Below are positions 14,531 to 23,935 of a stretch of DNA of 47,395 bases, in pieces. Every line of letters starts with the position of its first letter. The stretch's first letter is position 1. The DNA lies in contig JAEWFT010000031.1 in assembly GCA_023388715.1 (NCBI GenBank), positions 1-47,395 on the forward strand, in the 5' to 3' direction. Under the pieces are notes generated by a model. That model saw only the letters and a program-made list of their open reading frames with translations. It was not told where the DNA came from and made no database searches. The DNA is from Pseudomonadota bacterium. Lineage in GTDB: Bacteria; Pseudomonadota; Gammaproteobacteria; Xanthomonadales; Xanthomonadaceae. A program made the translations under genes and the position numbers.

Positions 14531-15757
14531 TCACTCCGCGTTGCGCGGCGCGACGTACGCTCCCGCGACCGCGCTTGGCCGCCCGTAGGTCCACCGCCTC
14601 CATAGCGCTTCCATGGGGCCATGCGCGTGCCGGGCCAGCCACCAGCGCGAGAACAGCACCTGTAGCCCGTACAGGCCGAACGCGTACGCACAGATGGCAG
14701 TCAGTGGCAGGCGTCCCGCCAGCCCCAGGCCGATGCCCATGAACACGGACACTCCGATCACCGACTGCAGCAGATAGTTGGTCAGCGCCATCCGCCCGGG
14801 GGCCGCGAACACGCCCAACCAGCGTTGCGCACGTGGCCATGCCAACGCGAACGCCGCCGCATACGCCAGCGCCAACGGCACCGTCCCCACCATGGAGGGC
14901 CAGGAGTCCTGTCCAAGCCGCGGCGTCCAGGCATAGTCCAGGCTTGCCGGCAGTCCAATCGCCAGCCCCGCCGCCAGCACCTGCCACAGCAGGCGGCGGT
15001 CGGCTGGCAGGCGGCCTACGGCGATGCCGCGTCCGGCCGCCATCCCGATCAGCATGATCCCCAGCACCTTGGGGATCTGCCAGCTTTCCAGCCGCAAGCC
15101 CCAGGAGAACCATGGGCCGCTGGCTTGCCACGCCAGCCGGCCGGCGAAATCCTCGCGCTGCATCCAAGGCAGCACCTTGTCCAGCGACGTGTCCGCGCCG
15201 AGCGCCTCGCCGATGGCGAAACTGGTGGAATACAGGGCGGCGTGCGGGGCCCAGCCGAGCGACTGGAACAACGCCCTGCCGGCAACCGGCACGACGAACA
15301 CCAGGCCCACGCCTGCCAGCACCAGGTTGCGCGTGCTCCAGCGGCGGAACAGCGGCAGCAGCAGGCCGAGCAGCGCGTACAGCAGCAGGATGTCGCCGTC
15401 CCAGACCAGCCAGGTGTGCACCAGCCCGATGCCGAGCAGGACCAGCACGCGCCGTCGGTAGATGCGCAAGCCATCGTCCCCTTGCAGCGACAATCGCTCC
15501 AGTTGCATGGCGAAACCGATCCCGAACAGCAGCGAGAACAGGGTGTAGAACTTGCCGTCGACCAGCAGGTGGTGCAGCCGGTACTGCCACAGGGCGGCTG
15601 CCTCCCCGGCCCAGGCCGCCCTTGCCGCGTCGTCCACCATCACCCAGCCGGACCAGACCAGGACGTTGGCCAGCAGGATGCCCAGCAAGGCGAAGCCGCG
15701 CAGGGCGTCGAGCAAGTGCAGGCGTTCCGAGGTCGTAGATGGATGCGGAATCGTCAT
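14531..15757 (-). CDS. DUF418 family (YeiB-like) multi-spanning membrane protein
   Basis: A 408-residue inner-membrane protein with about ten hydrophobic segments. The N-terminus ERLHLLDALRGFALLGILLAN is the usual opening of this family, and the C-terminal DUF418 part has RMALTNYLLQS, GLQVLFSRWWL and GPMEALWRRWTYG. The function of DUF418 proteins is not known; the fold resembles acyltransferase-3 membrane enzymes. I start at the ATG at 15757, which begins the typical N-terminus; the open frame upstream is not conserved-looking. Confidence 0.85.
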   Translation of the reverse strand: MTIPHPSTTSERLHLLDALRGFALLGILLANVLVWSGWVMVDDAARAAWAGEAAALWQYRLHHLLVDGKFYTLFSLLFGIGFAMQLERLSLQGDDGLRIYRRRVLVLLGIGLVHTWLVWDGDILLLYALLGLLLPLFRRWSTRNLVLAGVGLVFVVPVAGRALFQSLGWAPHAALYSTSFAIGEALGADTSLDKVLPWMQREDFAGRLAWQASGPWFSWGLRLESWQIPKVLGIMLIGMAAGRGIAVGRLPADRRLLWQVLAAGLAIGLPASLDYAWTPRLGQDSWPSMVGTVPLALAYAAAFALAWPRAQRWLGVFAAPGRMALTNYLLQSVIGVSVFMGIGLGLAGRLPLTAICAYAFGLYGLQVLFSRWWLARHAHGPMEALWRRWTYGRPSAVAGAYVAPRNAE

Positions 15758-15971
15758 GGGCTCGCCGGGAGGGCCTGCAGTACAAGACGCGGAGAACCGG
15801 TCCCGTAGGCCAGCATGAAGGGCTAGATCCACCTTTGCCGAGCAGCGGATCGTTTGGGTTCGGTGGTTGGCCGGTCTGGCCGCAAGCTCCATTCAACACC
15901 GTTACCAAGGTGGAGCAGGGCAGTGACGTTGCGCGGGCGCGCCGGGTCGCCCCTGGAACCGGGGGTGGCAC

Positions 15972-16715
15972 ATGATTACCGGCCTGGCGGCACCGTTTCC
16001 CGTCCTCCCTTACCTCCTGCACACCATCATCGGCACGCTGGGGGTGGTGCTCGCCTTCGTTGCGCTGGGGCTGCGCAAGGGCAGCCGCTCGCACAAGGAC
16101 GCGGGCCGGGGCTTCGTCGCCTCGGTTGCGATTGCCGCGCTGACCGCCATCCTCTTCGGCGTCATGACCGGTTCGCCGCTGACCTTGGCCAGTGCGTTGC
16201 TGGTGCTCGGCCTGGTCGTCGGGGCCATCGTGGCCCTGCGGCCGCGAACCACGTGGATGCGCGTAGGGAGCGGCGTGGGCACCGGCCTGGTGCTGCTGGC
16301 CTGGCTGATCCTGCTGCCGCTGGGACTCTTCGGTGTGGCCATCATCCTGCAATGGGTGGCGCCACCCGCGGGGGTCGCCGTGCCGTCATGGAGCAGCGTG
16401 CTTACCCCGCTGGTGTATTCGCTATTTCCAGCCTGGTTCCTGCTGGGCGACCTGCGGTTTCGACGCATCCAGGGTGACGCCCGCCGCGTCGCCGGCATCC
16501 GCCAGCACCTGTCGAAGATGGCGTTCGCGCTGGCCGTCGCCGTGCACGCGCCTGCGGTCACGTTTGCCGACGACTTCCGGATTCCGTTGCTGCTGGCGTT
16601 CTTCGGCCCTTTGCTGCTGTGGCCGGCCATCCTGTACGCGTTGCGGGATCACCCTTTGCTGCAACGGCGCCCGGTGGGAGACGAGGCGCGTCCCGCCGCC
16701 ACCGTGACGGGGTAG
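15972..16715 (+). CDS. Hypothetical membrane protein, DUF2306-like
   Basis: A 247-residue protein with about seven transmembrane helices. The first segment LPYLLHTIIGTLGVVLAFVA followed by KGSRSHKDAGRGFV recalls DUF2306-type proteins, where a conserved HR..GR motif sits between the first two helices; the assignment is tentative. GGGGGTGG lies before the ATG. Function unknown. Confidence 0.65.
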   Translation: MITGLAAPFPVLPYLLHTIIGTLGVVLAFVALGLRKGSRSHKDAGRGFVASVAIAALTAILFGVMTGSPLTLASALLVLGLVVGAIVALRPRTTWMRVGSGVGTGLVLLAWLILLPLGLFGVAIILQWVAPPAGVAVPSWSSVLTPLVYSLFPAWFLLGDLRFRRIQGDARRVAGIRQHLSKMAFALAVAVHAPAVTFADDFRIPLLLAFFGPLLLWPAILYALRDHPLLQRRPVGDEARPAATVTG

Positions 16716-16809
16716 GCAGGGCAGGCGGGTCGGCCACGTTGCGGTAATGGTTCCCGCTTCGCCTGTGTCTCCCGTACCATCGGCACGGGGTTCAGGCGCG
16801 GATGCTCTG

Positions 16810-18606
16810 ATGTCACTGCTGGCCGAACTACGCAAACGCAGGATCCTCCAGGTCGGCCTTGCGTATCTGGCGCTGGCATGGCTGCTGGTGCAGGTCGCGG
16901 TGGCGGTGTTTCCCGCCTTCGACATGCCGCGCTGGACGCTTCGGCTCGTCATCCTCCTGCTGGCGCTGGGCTTGCCGGTGGCGCTGCTGATGGCGTGGGC
17001 GCTGGTGCGCACGCCGGATGGAATCAAGGTCGACGCGCCTGCGAAGGGCGGCCGGACGATGCTGGCGATCGTGGCGGTGCTGGTGGCCGCGTCACTTGTC
17101 TGGTTCTTTTCCCGAGGTGGAGTGGCGCCGGCGGAGTCAGCGCCACCTGCATCCACGGCAGTGGCGCGGGGAGCGCCGGCGGCAACCGCGCCCTCGGTTC
17201 CGGAACGCTCGATCGCGGTTCTTCCACTGGTGAATGCCAGCAGTGACCCGGAGCAGGTCTTCTTCTCGGATGGGCTGTCCGAGAACCTGATCGACACGCT
17301 TTCCCGTTTCGACGGAATGAAGGTGGTCGGGCGCATCTCGTCGTTCCAGTTCCGCGACAGCCGCGATGACAGCGCAACGATTGGCCGAAAGCTGGGCGTC
17401 GCCTACCTGCTCAATGGCAGCGTGCAGCGTTCCGGCAGCGATGTGCGGGTCAGGGTTTCGCTGACCAGGGCGGCGGACGGCAGCACGCTCTGGGCCCAAC
17501 ACTACGACCGGCCCTACCAGAACCTGTTCGGCCTGCAGGACGACATCGCCCAGGCCGTGGCCGACGCGCTGCGGGTGAAGCTGCTGGCGCCCGGGGCGGG
17601 CACAGGGATGGACGACCGCCCGCCCGGCGGCAATATCGCCGCGTACGATGCCTACCTGCGGGGGTTGAAGTACTGGTACGACCAGGAATTCCCGCAGGCC
17701 GCCGAGCACATGGCCGAGGCGGTTCGGATCGACCCCGACTACGCGCTGGCCTGGGCGCGGCTGAGCGAATCGCTCAGCACCGCGGTGACCTTCTGGCCGG
17801 AATCATCGGCAAGCGATGCGCAGAAGCTCCTCAAGGCGCGCCAGGCCGGCGACGCCGCGCTGCGGCTTGCGCCCGCGCTCGGGGCGGCGCACACGGCGCA
17901 GGCGTCCCTTGCGTTCTACGGATTCGACTTTGCCGCGGCGGAGCGCGCGTGCCAGCACGCAGTGCCGCTTGCGCCCGAGGACGGCATGGTGCTCAACAGC
18001 TGCGGTTACACGCTCGGCGGCATCGGCCGGATTGGCGAGGCGATGCGACTGCGCGAGCGCCTGCTGACGATCGAGCCGCTGTACGACGTCAATCACTTCG
18101 AATATGCGTGGCTGTTGCTGGCGACCGGGCGTCTGGATGACGCGGAAAAGTACTTGCGCATTGGCGAGGGACTGTCGCAGCCAAATGCACTGCTCAGGCT
18201 GGTGCTGGCCCTGGCACGCGGCGATACGGCCGCGGCGAGGGCGGCTGCATTGCTGGCCCCGGAAGATCGTCGCGCTCTTTTCGTCGCACTGGCAGCGCAG
18301 CTCTCCCCCGGGCCAGCGGCCGACGCGGCGCTGGCAGCCGCCATTGCGACCCCCGCGGGCGTGGACTTGCGAGCGCTGCGGATCGCGCAGACTTACGCGC
18401 TGCGCGGCGATGCGCGTAATGCGGTGACCTGGCTCAGGCGCACGGCCGCCGAAGGTCGCCTGTTCCTGCTGGCCGATCCCCTGATCCTTCGCCTTCGCGA
18501 CGACCCGCTGTTCATCGCGTTCTGCCGTGAGGCGGGCTTGGGCCAACCGGCTGGGAGCGAGGCGTTGGGAATCAATCGGATCCGCGCGATGCAGTCGGGC
18601 GGTTGA
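16810..18606 (+). CDS. Membrane-anchored TolB-like/TPR protein
   Basis: A 598-residue protein. Three N-terminal hydrophobic segments (about 14-34, 44-66, 84-100) are followed by an Ala-rich and Pro-rich linker. A domain at 132-260 starts SIAVLPLVNASSDPEQVFFS and continues GLSENLIDTLSRF, VVGRISSFQF and GVAYLLNGSVQRSG, as in the TolB/FlgO-like part of CadC- and adenylate cyclase-type regulators. Residues 270-590 are TPR-like helical repeats. There is no recognisable HTH or cyclase domain, so the output may be protein-protein contact. The ATG at 16810 gives the familiar start LLAELRKRRILQVGLAYL; the frame's earlier ATG at 16747 adds an unconvincing leader. Confidence 0.8.
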   Translation: MSLLAELRKRRILQVGLAYLALAWLLVQVAVAVFPAFDMPRWTLRLVILLLALGLPVALLMAWALVRTPDGIKVDAPAKGGRTMLAIVAVLVAASLVWFFSRGGVAPAESAPPASTAVARGAPAATAPSVPERSIAVLPLVNASSDPEQVFFSDGLSENLIDTLSRFDGMKVVGRISSFQFRDSRDDSATIGRKLGVAYLLNGSVQRSGSDVRVRVSLTRAADGSTLWAQHYDRPYQNLFGLQDDIAQAVADALRVKLLAPGAGTGMDDRPPGGNIAAYDAYLRGLKYWYDQEFPQAAEHMAEAVRIDPDYALAWARLSESLSTAVTFWPESSASDAQKLLKARQAGDAALRLAPALGAAHTAQASLAFYGFDFAAAERACQHAVPLAPEDGMVLNSCGYTLGGIGRIGEAMRLRERLLTIEPLYDVNHFEYAWLLLATGRLDDAEKYLRIGEGLSQPNALLRLVLALARGDTAAARAAALLAPEDRRALFVALAAQLSPGPAADAALAAAIATPAGVDLRALRIAQTYALRGDARNAVTWLRRTAAEGRLFLLADPLILRLRDDPLFIAFCREAGLGQPAGSEALGINRIRAMQSGG

Positions 18607-18725
18607 TCGCCGCGCGGGGACGCGTGCACCGGCGTTCTTGCACGACTTGCATCAGGCCAACGACGGGGATCGCAATTTTGGGTGACTGCTCCGGGCACAA
18701 ATACCTGAGGCGCCGGTGATGTTTC

Positions 18726-19403
18726 TCAAGTCGCCGCGGCGTCGCTGCCTTCGCCCAGCCGGTTGATCGCGCTGTTCTCCACCACCGCGGGCGGATCCTG
18801 CATGGTCGCCAGCGCCAGCATGGCGCGGCCGAGGTTCGCGGTGCTGGTCATGACGCCCGGCATCGCCCGCACCCCCAGGCCCATGACCGGCGCCGCCACG
18901 GCGTAGAACGGACGCATCCAGACGTGCGGGCTGCGCTCCCCATGCGCGGGCTGGATGCCGCCGGGGCGCAGCATGACCGTGGTGATTGGCAGCGCGCGTA
19001 GGGCCGCCTCGGTCTCGCCCTTGATGCGCAGCGCCGTGAACCGGCTGGCGGGATTGGCCTTGGCGCCCGAGATGTACAGCAGGCGCCCCTGTGGATTGCG
19101 CCGGGCGAAGGCCGTGGCCACCTGCAGGGTGAGCGCCAGCGTCACCTGGCGGTAGCGTGCCTCGGGGGTCCCCACCGGCGGCGCGCCGGCGCAGTAGAAG
19201 CAGGCATCCCAGGGCGCCAGCCGGTCGGCCACCGGTGCCAGCTGGTCAAAGCCTTCCACGACGATGTCCTCCACCCGCGCATCGGCATGGGCCAAGGCAC
19301 GGCGGCCAAGCACGCCCACCTTCGACACCCTTGGATCGGCCAGCGCCTCGGCCAGCACGCCCTGGCCGACCAGCCCGGTGCCGCCCGTCAACAGGATGCG
19401 CAT
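18726..19403 (-). CDS. NAD(P)-binding oxidoreductase (atypical SDR, NAD(P)H-binding)
   Basis: A 225-residue protein with an N-terminal Rossmann dinucleotide site (RILLTGGTGLVGQGVL). It continues like the NAD(P)-binding HTATIP2/atypical SDR group: CFYCAGAPP, LLYISGAKANPASRF, IKGETEAALRAL and MLRPGGIQP. The usual YxxxK pair of classical SDRs is replaced by the LRIKGE region. Substrate unknown. The start at 19403 is the first ATG that opens directly into the glycine-rich motif. Confidence 0.8.
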   Translation of the reverse strand: MRILLTGGTGLVGQGVLAEALADPRVSKVGVLGRRALAHADARVEDIVVEGFDQLAPVADRLAPWDACFYCAGAPPVGTPEARYRQVTLALTLQVATAFARRNPQGRLLYISGAKANPASRFTALRIKGETEAALRALPITTVMLRPGGIQPAHGERSPHVWMRPFYAVAAPVMGLGVRAMPGVMTSTANLGRAMLALATMQDPPAVVENSAINRLGEGSDAAAT

Positions 19404-19573
19404 GCCAGCCTCGCTCGGATCGGGAGTCCGGGAGCATAGCGTCTTGGGCGCGCGCCGCATGCGCAGGCGTTGGACACCCGAAGTGCCTGGCCGCATCCCG
19501 ATGCGGCGCATGCCCGATGCGCGGTGCGCACGGCGCGCACAGGGTGGAGCTTCCCAACCAAGGAGGTGGTGTC

Positions 19574-20335
19574 ATGAATGCGGTGCGTATCTACGATCTG
19601 CCCACCCGGGTGTTCCACTGGAGCTTCGCGATCCTGTTCGTCGGCGCCTACGCCATCGCCTACCTGGTGGATGACGAATCGGCGCGGTTCGCCTGGCACA
19701 TGCTGTCCGGACTGCTGCTTGGCGTCGCGGTGCTGCTGCGACTGGCCTGGGGCTTTGTCGGTACCCGCCACGCGCGATGGTCCGACCTGCGGCTGGATCC
19801 CCGCCAGCTGGCCGCCTACCTGAAGGGCGTGGTGGCGGGTGGGGGCAAGCGTTGGGCGGGACACAACCCGGCATCCAGCTGGGCCGCGCTGGTGATGGTG
19901 ACGCTTGCGCTCGGGATGGTGGGCAGCGGATTGGCGATGGCCAGCGGGGTGGCGCCCGATTGGGTGGAGGAGGCGCACGAACTGGTGGCCAATACCTTCC
20001 TCGTGGTGGCCCTGCTGCACGTCGCGGGCCTGGTGGTGCACGCGCTGCGCCACCGCGACCGGCTGCCGCTGAGCATGGTCGATGGTCGCAAGCGTGACGT
20101 GGCGGACGGCGAAGCCGATGTCCGGACGCGCCCGCTGGTCGCGCTGCTCATGATTGCCACGCTTGCGCTGGCGGCGGTGTCGCTCGGCCGCGCCTACCAG
20201 CCCGCCGATGGCACGCTGGACCTGTTCGGCACCCGGCTGGTATTGGGCGAAGATGGCGGCGAGCGCGGTGCCGGGTACGCCGACCGCGGGGAGGCGGGTG
20301 AGCATGGAGACGATGAAGCCGATTCCGACCACTGA
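19574..20335 (+). CDS. Cytochrome b561 family membrane protein
   Basis: A 253-residue membrane protein. It starts YDLPTRVFHWSFAILFVG, the usual opening of the cytochrome b561/Ni-Fe hydrogenase b-type subunit family. Candidate haem ligands are His15, His42, His135 and His149 in helices 1, 2 and 4. After four core helices there is a fifth hydrophobic segment (LVALLMIATLALAAVSLGRA) and an acidic tail. It probably carries electrons between quinols and an unknown partner. AGGAGGT lies 6 nt before the ATG at 19574. The last 32 bp overlap the next gene. Confidence 0.85.
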   Translation: MNAVRIYDLPTRVFHWSFAILFVGAYAIAYLVDDESARFAWHMLSGLLLGVAVLLRLAWGFVGTRHARWSDLRLDPRQLAAYLKGVVAGGGKRWAGHNPASSWAALVMVTLALGMVGSGLAMASGVAPDWVEEAHELVANTFLVVALLHVAGLVVHALRHRDRLPLSMVDGRKRDVADGEADVRTRPLVALLMIATLALAAVSLGRAYQPADGTLDLFGTRLVLGEDGGERGAGYADRGEAGEHGDDEADSDH

Positions 20336-20888
20336 TGCGGAACTCGCCGCTGCCGGGCGCCCGCTGCAACCGCGCGAGCGCGGCGTGGTGGTCGGCACGT
20401 TGCTGCTGATCGCCGCGCTGGTGGCCTTCGATGTCGGCAGCGACCTGCTGCAGGGCGCGTCGCGCTGGCACGTCGCGCTGGAGGTCGCCGCCGGCTTCGC
20501 CGCGCTGGCGGGCGCCGCTTACCTCCTGCGCGATGCCCTGCGGATGCGAGAACGGCTCGCCTCGCAGGCGCGCGTTGCGTCGGCCTACCGCGAGCAGGCG
20601 GTGGCATGGCAGGCGCAGGCACGCCGGCACGTGGAGGGACTGGCGCGCTCGATCGACCAGCAGCTCGACCTGTGGCAGTTGTCGGCCGCGGAGAAGGAGA
20701 TCGCCTTCCTGCTGCTCAAGGGGCTGAGCCTGAGGGAGATCGCCGGCCTGCGCGGGACCGCGGAGAAGACCGTGCGTGCGCAATCGGCGGCGGTGTACGC
20801 CAAATCCGGGCTGTCCGGTCGCACGGAATTGTCGGCCTTTTTCCTGGAGGACCTGCTGGTGCCGCAGACCGGCATCGCGTCGTCCTGA
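20304..20888 (+). CDS. Membrane-anchored LuxR-type HTH regulator
   Basis: A 194-residue protein. Two transmembrane segments (about 27-50 and 57-77) precede a short coiled region and a C-terminal LuxR/GerE-type HTH (about 126-182; AAEKEIAFLLLKGLSLREIA, TAEKTVRAQSAAVYAKSGL, GRTELSAFFLEDLL). It has no receiver or ligand domain, so the membrane part itself must sense or bind a partner. It overlaps the cytochrome b561 gene by 32 bp, which implies joint expression and perhaps redox-linked control. The start could also be the ATG at 20313. Confidence 0.8.
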   Translation: METMKPIPTTDAELAAAGRPLQPRERGVVVGTLLLIAALVAFDVGSDLLQGASRWHVALEVAAGFAALAGAAYLLRDALRMRERLASQARVASAYREQAVAWQAQARRHVEGLARSIDQQLDLWQLSAAEKEIAFLLLKGLSLREIAGLRGTAEKTVRAQSAAVYAKSGLSGRTELSAFFLEDLLVPQTGIASS

Positions 20889-21105
20889 GCATCGCTCGCG
20901 TTCTGATCGTACAGGGCGAGATCAGCGGGCTACATCGTGGCGACCCGCGAGGCGTAGCAGGGTTACTACCAGACGACCGGTTACGCGTACGTTGAGCGCA
21001 GCGGTGCCTCTCCGGTGCTGACTCCCATCCTCGAGCCCTGTCGGTCGGGGTTGAGATTGGCTGACAGTTGCGCGGCGCACTCGTGCGTCCCCGCGGCGCG
21101 CACCT

Positions 21106-23040
21106 TCAATTCTTCTTGCCCTTGTTCTTCTTTCCCTTGCCCTTGCCGCGGCCCTTTCCCTTGTCGCCAAACAGGCGATCGCGCCACGAGCGCTTCTGCA
21201 CGCGCTGCGGGCTTGCGGCAGGACGGGACTCGCCGACCGTGCCCAGGGCCCGGGCACCGATGGCGGGAGCGGTGAACTGCGCCCACATGCGGGCGGGCAG
21301 GCCGCCGCCCGTGACATTGCGCATCGGGGTGTTGTCGTCGTTGCCGACCCAGACGCCGACCGCAAGATCGCCTGCCACGCCAATGAAAAGGGCGTCGCGG
21401 TAATCCTGGGTGGTGCCGGTCTTGCCGAACGCAGGTTGCGACAGCCGTGCCGCTCGCCCGGTGCCCTCGTTGACCGCGGCGTGCAGCAGCTGCAGCAGGG
21501 CGACGCGTTCCGCGTCCTCCAGCACCGACGCGCCGCTCGCGTCGATCGCGTCGGGGTGGCGCACCCCGTGCGGCTGCACCGGCGATGTCTTGGCACCCAG
21601 TGCGGCGTACGCGGCGGTCAGTTCCATCAACGTGGTTTCGGAGACGCCCAGCGCCAGCATCGGTTCGGAACGCAGCTCGCTCTGGATGCCGAGGTCACGC
21701 GCCGCCCGGATCACCGCCCGTGGCCCGACCTTCTCGGCGAGCCGCACCGCCACCACATTGCTGGACTGCGCAAAGGCCTCGCGCAGTGTGATCGGGCCAC
21801 GGTAGGTGTCGCCATAGTTGCTGGGCGACCAGTCGCCGAGCGTAAGCGGGCTGTCGTCCACCACGCTGTCCGGGGTCATCCCGTCGCGCAGGGCCGCCAG
21901 GTAGACGGGCAGCTTGAAGGTCGAGCCAGGCTGGCGGCGGGCCTGGGTGGCGCGGTTGAAGGCGCTGGTGGCGTAGTCGCCGCCGCCCACCATCGCCACC
22001 ACCTCGCCGTTGGTGCGCATCGCCACCAACGCGGCTTGGCCGACGCCGTCGCGCGCTCCGCCGCGCAGCGCATTGCGCACCACCCGTTCTGCCAGTGCCT
22101 GCAGGTTCGGATCGAGGGTGGTGGGAACCTCCACTTCGCCATAGGTCGACTCGAACAGCGACTTGGCCTGCGGCGAGACCCAGTCGGCGAAGTAGCTGCC
22201 GACCGGCAGCGACGCGCGGCCTGGCCGCAACCGCGCGGGCGTCGCCGCCTCGGCCTCGGCCTGGGTGATCGCGCCGGTGTCCGCCATCGCCTGCAGGACC
22301 ACGCGCGCGCGCTTGCGGGCGCCTTCCAGGTTGTCGGTGGGCGCAAGCGTCGAGGGCGCCTTGATCATGCCGGCCAGCATCGCCGCCTCGCCCAGGCTGA
22401 GCTCGGCGGGCTCGCGGTCGAAATAGTGGCGGGCCGCCGCGCGCAACCCGTATACCCCATCGCCCCAGTAGATGCTGCTGAGGTAGCGCGACAGGATCTC
22501 GTCCTTGTCCAGCCGCAGTTCAAGCCAAAGGGCGATCAGCGCTTCCTGGAACTTGCGCCGGAAGGTGCGGTCAGCGTCCAGGAACGAGGTCTTGGCCAGT
22601 TGCTGGGTGATCGTGCTGCCGCCCTGCTCGAGCGCCCCCGCCGCGGCGTTGTGGCGCGCCGCGCGGGCGACGCCGCGCAGGTCGACCCCCGCGTGCTCGC
22701 GGAAGCGGCGATCCTCGATGGCCAGCACCGCGTCGACGACGTGCGGCGGGAGCTCGCGCGCATCCACCGGTTCATCCTTCAGCGCGCCGCGTCGCGCGAA
22801 GGGCGTGCCGGTCGTGTCCAGCAGGATCAGGGCGGGTTCGGGCAGCGGCTCCAGCGCGCGCGACACCGGGAGCGCCCAGCTCAGCCAGGCGAATCCCAGC
22901 AGCAAGGCGCCGGCGGAAATCGCGAGTGCGTGCCGGGGGTGCGCGCGCAGCCAGTTGCGCAGGTGCGAGCCGCGTCGGCGCAACGCCTCAACGTTGAACC
23001 ACGGCCGACTGCGCGGCTGCGTATCGATGGTGTCTTCCAT
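21106..23040 (-). CDS. Class A penicillin-binding protein (bifunctional transglycosylase/transpeptidase)
   Basis: A 644-residue peptidoglycan synthase. After a cytoplasmic N-terminus and one transmembrane segment (about 38-58), the GT51 transglycosylase domain has AIEDRRFREHAGVD (catalytic Glu109) and EQGGSTITQQLAKTSF. The transpeptidase domain carries the three standard motifs: SxxK (Ser373 in GSTFK), SSN (426-428) and KTGTT (540-544). It is shorter than PBP1a of E. coli because the extra domains between the two catalytic ones are absent. The C-terminus is a Lys/Gly-rich tail (about 627-644), possibly for binding acidic polymers or DNA. I choose the ATG at 23040 over a TTG at 23091. Confidence 0.9.
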   Translation of the reverse strand: MEDTIDTQPRSRPWFNVEALRRRGSHLRNWLRAHPRHALAISAGALLLGFAWLSWALPVSRALEPLPEPALILLDTTGTPFARRGALKDEPVDARELPPHVVDAVLAIEDRRFREHAGVDLRGVARAARHNAAAGALEQGGSTITQQLAKTSFLDADRTFRRKFQEALIALWLELRLDKDEILSRYLSSIYWGDGVYGLRAAARHYFDREPAELSLGEAAMLAGMIKAPSTLAPTDNLEGARKRARVVLQAMADTGAITQAEAEAATPARLRPGRASLPVGSYFADWVSPQAKSLFESTYGEVEVPTTLDPNLQALAERVVRNALRGGARDGVGQAALVAMRTNGEVVAMVGGGDYATSAFNRATQARRQPGSTFKLPVYLAALRDGMTPDSVVDDSPLTLGDWSPSNYGDTYRGPITLREAFAQSSNVVAVRLAEKVGPRAVIRAARDLGIQSELRSEPMLALGVSETTLMELTAAYAALGAKTSPVQPHGVRHPDAIDASGASVLEDAERVALLQLLHAAVNEGTGRAARLSQPAFGKTGTTQDYRDALFIGVAGDLAVGVWVGNDDNTPMRNVTGGGLPARMWAQFTAPAIGARALGTVGESRPAASPQRVQKRSWRDRLFGDKGKGRGKGKGKKNKGKKN

Positions 23041-23181
23041 CGCTGCATTCTGGCGACCGTGGCGTGACCCGATGCGTGAAAACAGCCGCAACGTGAACTG
23101 CCGAAGTGTTCCGGCATCGACTTCGCGGTGCTTTCATGGCATGCGAGTTATGACCGTAGCTCCCCCCGATGGAGACCAGCG

Positions 23182-23370
23182 ATGGCAAGCGGAAAACGCG
23201 AACTGATCGAACCCACGCCCGGCGACAAGCGGTACGTGCGGCGCGACGAGGACGGTCGCTTCACGGAAAGCGATGACGTCAGCCGTTCACTGAGCCAGGA
23301 CGTGCGCAAGAAGGCGAAGGGCGAAGCGGCGCCAGGGCAGGGCGACCGCGGCGATCGCAAGCGGGACTGA
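23182..23370 (+). CDS. Small conserved hydrophilic protein
   Basis: 62 residues, highly charged, probably unstructured: RELIEPTPGDKRYVRRDEDG followed by RFTESDDVSRSLSQD and a basic tail. Similar short proteins occur in many proteobacteria and are annotated only as hypothetical. GGAGA lies before the ATG at 23182. A 14-bp-stem hairpin follows. Confidence 0.75.
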   Translation: MASGKRELIEPTPGDKRYVRRDEDGRFTESDDVSRSLSQDVRKKAKGEAAPGQGDRGDRKRD

Positions 23371-23381
23371 GGCCGGTCGAC

Positions 23382-23419
23382 GGCGCGGTGGCGGCGATCG
23401 CGCTGGCCGCCACCGCGCC
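23382..23419. terminator. Strong GC-rich hairpin between convergent genes
   Basis: GGCGCGGTGGCGGC and its perfect reverse complement GCCGCCACCGCGCC enclose a 10-nt loop. It lies between the ends of the small hydrophilic protein gene (+) and the Hsp20 gene (-) and can serve both. There is no T-run. Confidence 0.6.
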
Positions 23420-23432
23420 CGGCGACGCCGGG

Positions 23433-23894
23433 TCAGCCGTCGTGAGTGGTGCCGACCTGGATCTTGCGCGGGGTGGTTTCCGGCTTCTTGGGGATCACGA
23501 TCTGCAGCACGCCGTTGTGGCCGCTGGCGGTGATGCGCTCGGCATCGGCGCTGTCGGGCAGGGCGAAGCGGCGGTGGAACACGCCATGCACGCGCTCGGT
23601 GCGGGAGAAGCGCTGCTGCTCGCCGGTGGGCTCAAGCGTGCGCTCGCCCTTGATCGTGAGCAGGCCCTTGTCCATCTGCACGTCGATGTCCTTGGGGTCC
23701 ACGCCCGGGATGTCGGCGAGCAGGACGAAGCGGTCCGCTTCCTCGCGGATGTCCACCAGCGGCATCCACTGGCTGGTGACCACGGACGAGTCGTCGTTGC
23801 CGGAGTTGCCCTCGGCGGCATCGAACAGTCGGTTCAGGAGCTGGCGCATGGGGTCATGGCCGGCGGCGGGATTCCACAGCGATTGACGGGTCAT
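23433..23894 (-). CDS. Small heat shock protein (Hsp20/alpha-crystallin)
   Basis: A 153-residue chaperone that holds unfolding proteins. The alpha-crystallin domain spans about 45-140: WMPLVDIREEADRFVLLADI, GVDPKDIDVQMDKGLLTIKG, FHRRFALPDSAD and NGVLQIVIPK. The N-terminal arm (SLWNPAAGHDPMRQLLNRLF) is usual for the class. AAGGAGG lies 7-8 nt before the ATG. A sigma-32-like promoter is present just upstream (23936-23963), so heat induction is likely. Confidence 0.92.
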   Translation of the reverse strand: MTRQSLWNPAAGHDPMRQLLNRLFDAAEGNSGNDDSSVVTSQWMPLVDIREEADRFVLLADIPGVDPKDIDVQMDKGLLTIKGERTLEPTGEQQRFSRTERVHGVFHRRFALPDSADAERITASGHNGVLQIVIPKKPETTPRKIQVGTTHDG

Positions 23895-23911
23895 GTTGGC
23901 CTCCTTGGTGG

Positions 23912-23927
23912 GCGGCATCGATGCCGC
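23912..23927 (-). promoter_or_regulatory. 16-bp perfect palindrome in the Hsp20 mRNA leader
   Basis: GCGGCATCGATGCCGC lies between the predicted transcription start (about 23929) and the Shine-Dalgarno sequence. In RNA it can form a 6-bp stem with a UCGA loop at the extreme 5' end. It does not cover the AAGGAGG, so a simple thermosensor masking the ribosome site is unlikely; stabilising the mRNA or binding a regulator are alternatives. Confidence 0.45.
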
Positions 23928-23935
23928 TGCTAGCC

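Noticed and set aside
13509..16352. A 947-codon minus-strand open frame spanning the GAF gene and beyond
   Set aside because: Only the last third encodes the GAF/GGDEF-like protein. The rest runs through the DUF418 gene in another frame and through the antisense of the gene at 15972; it has no domain pattern.
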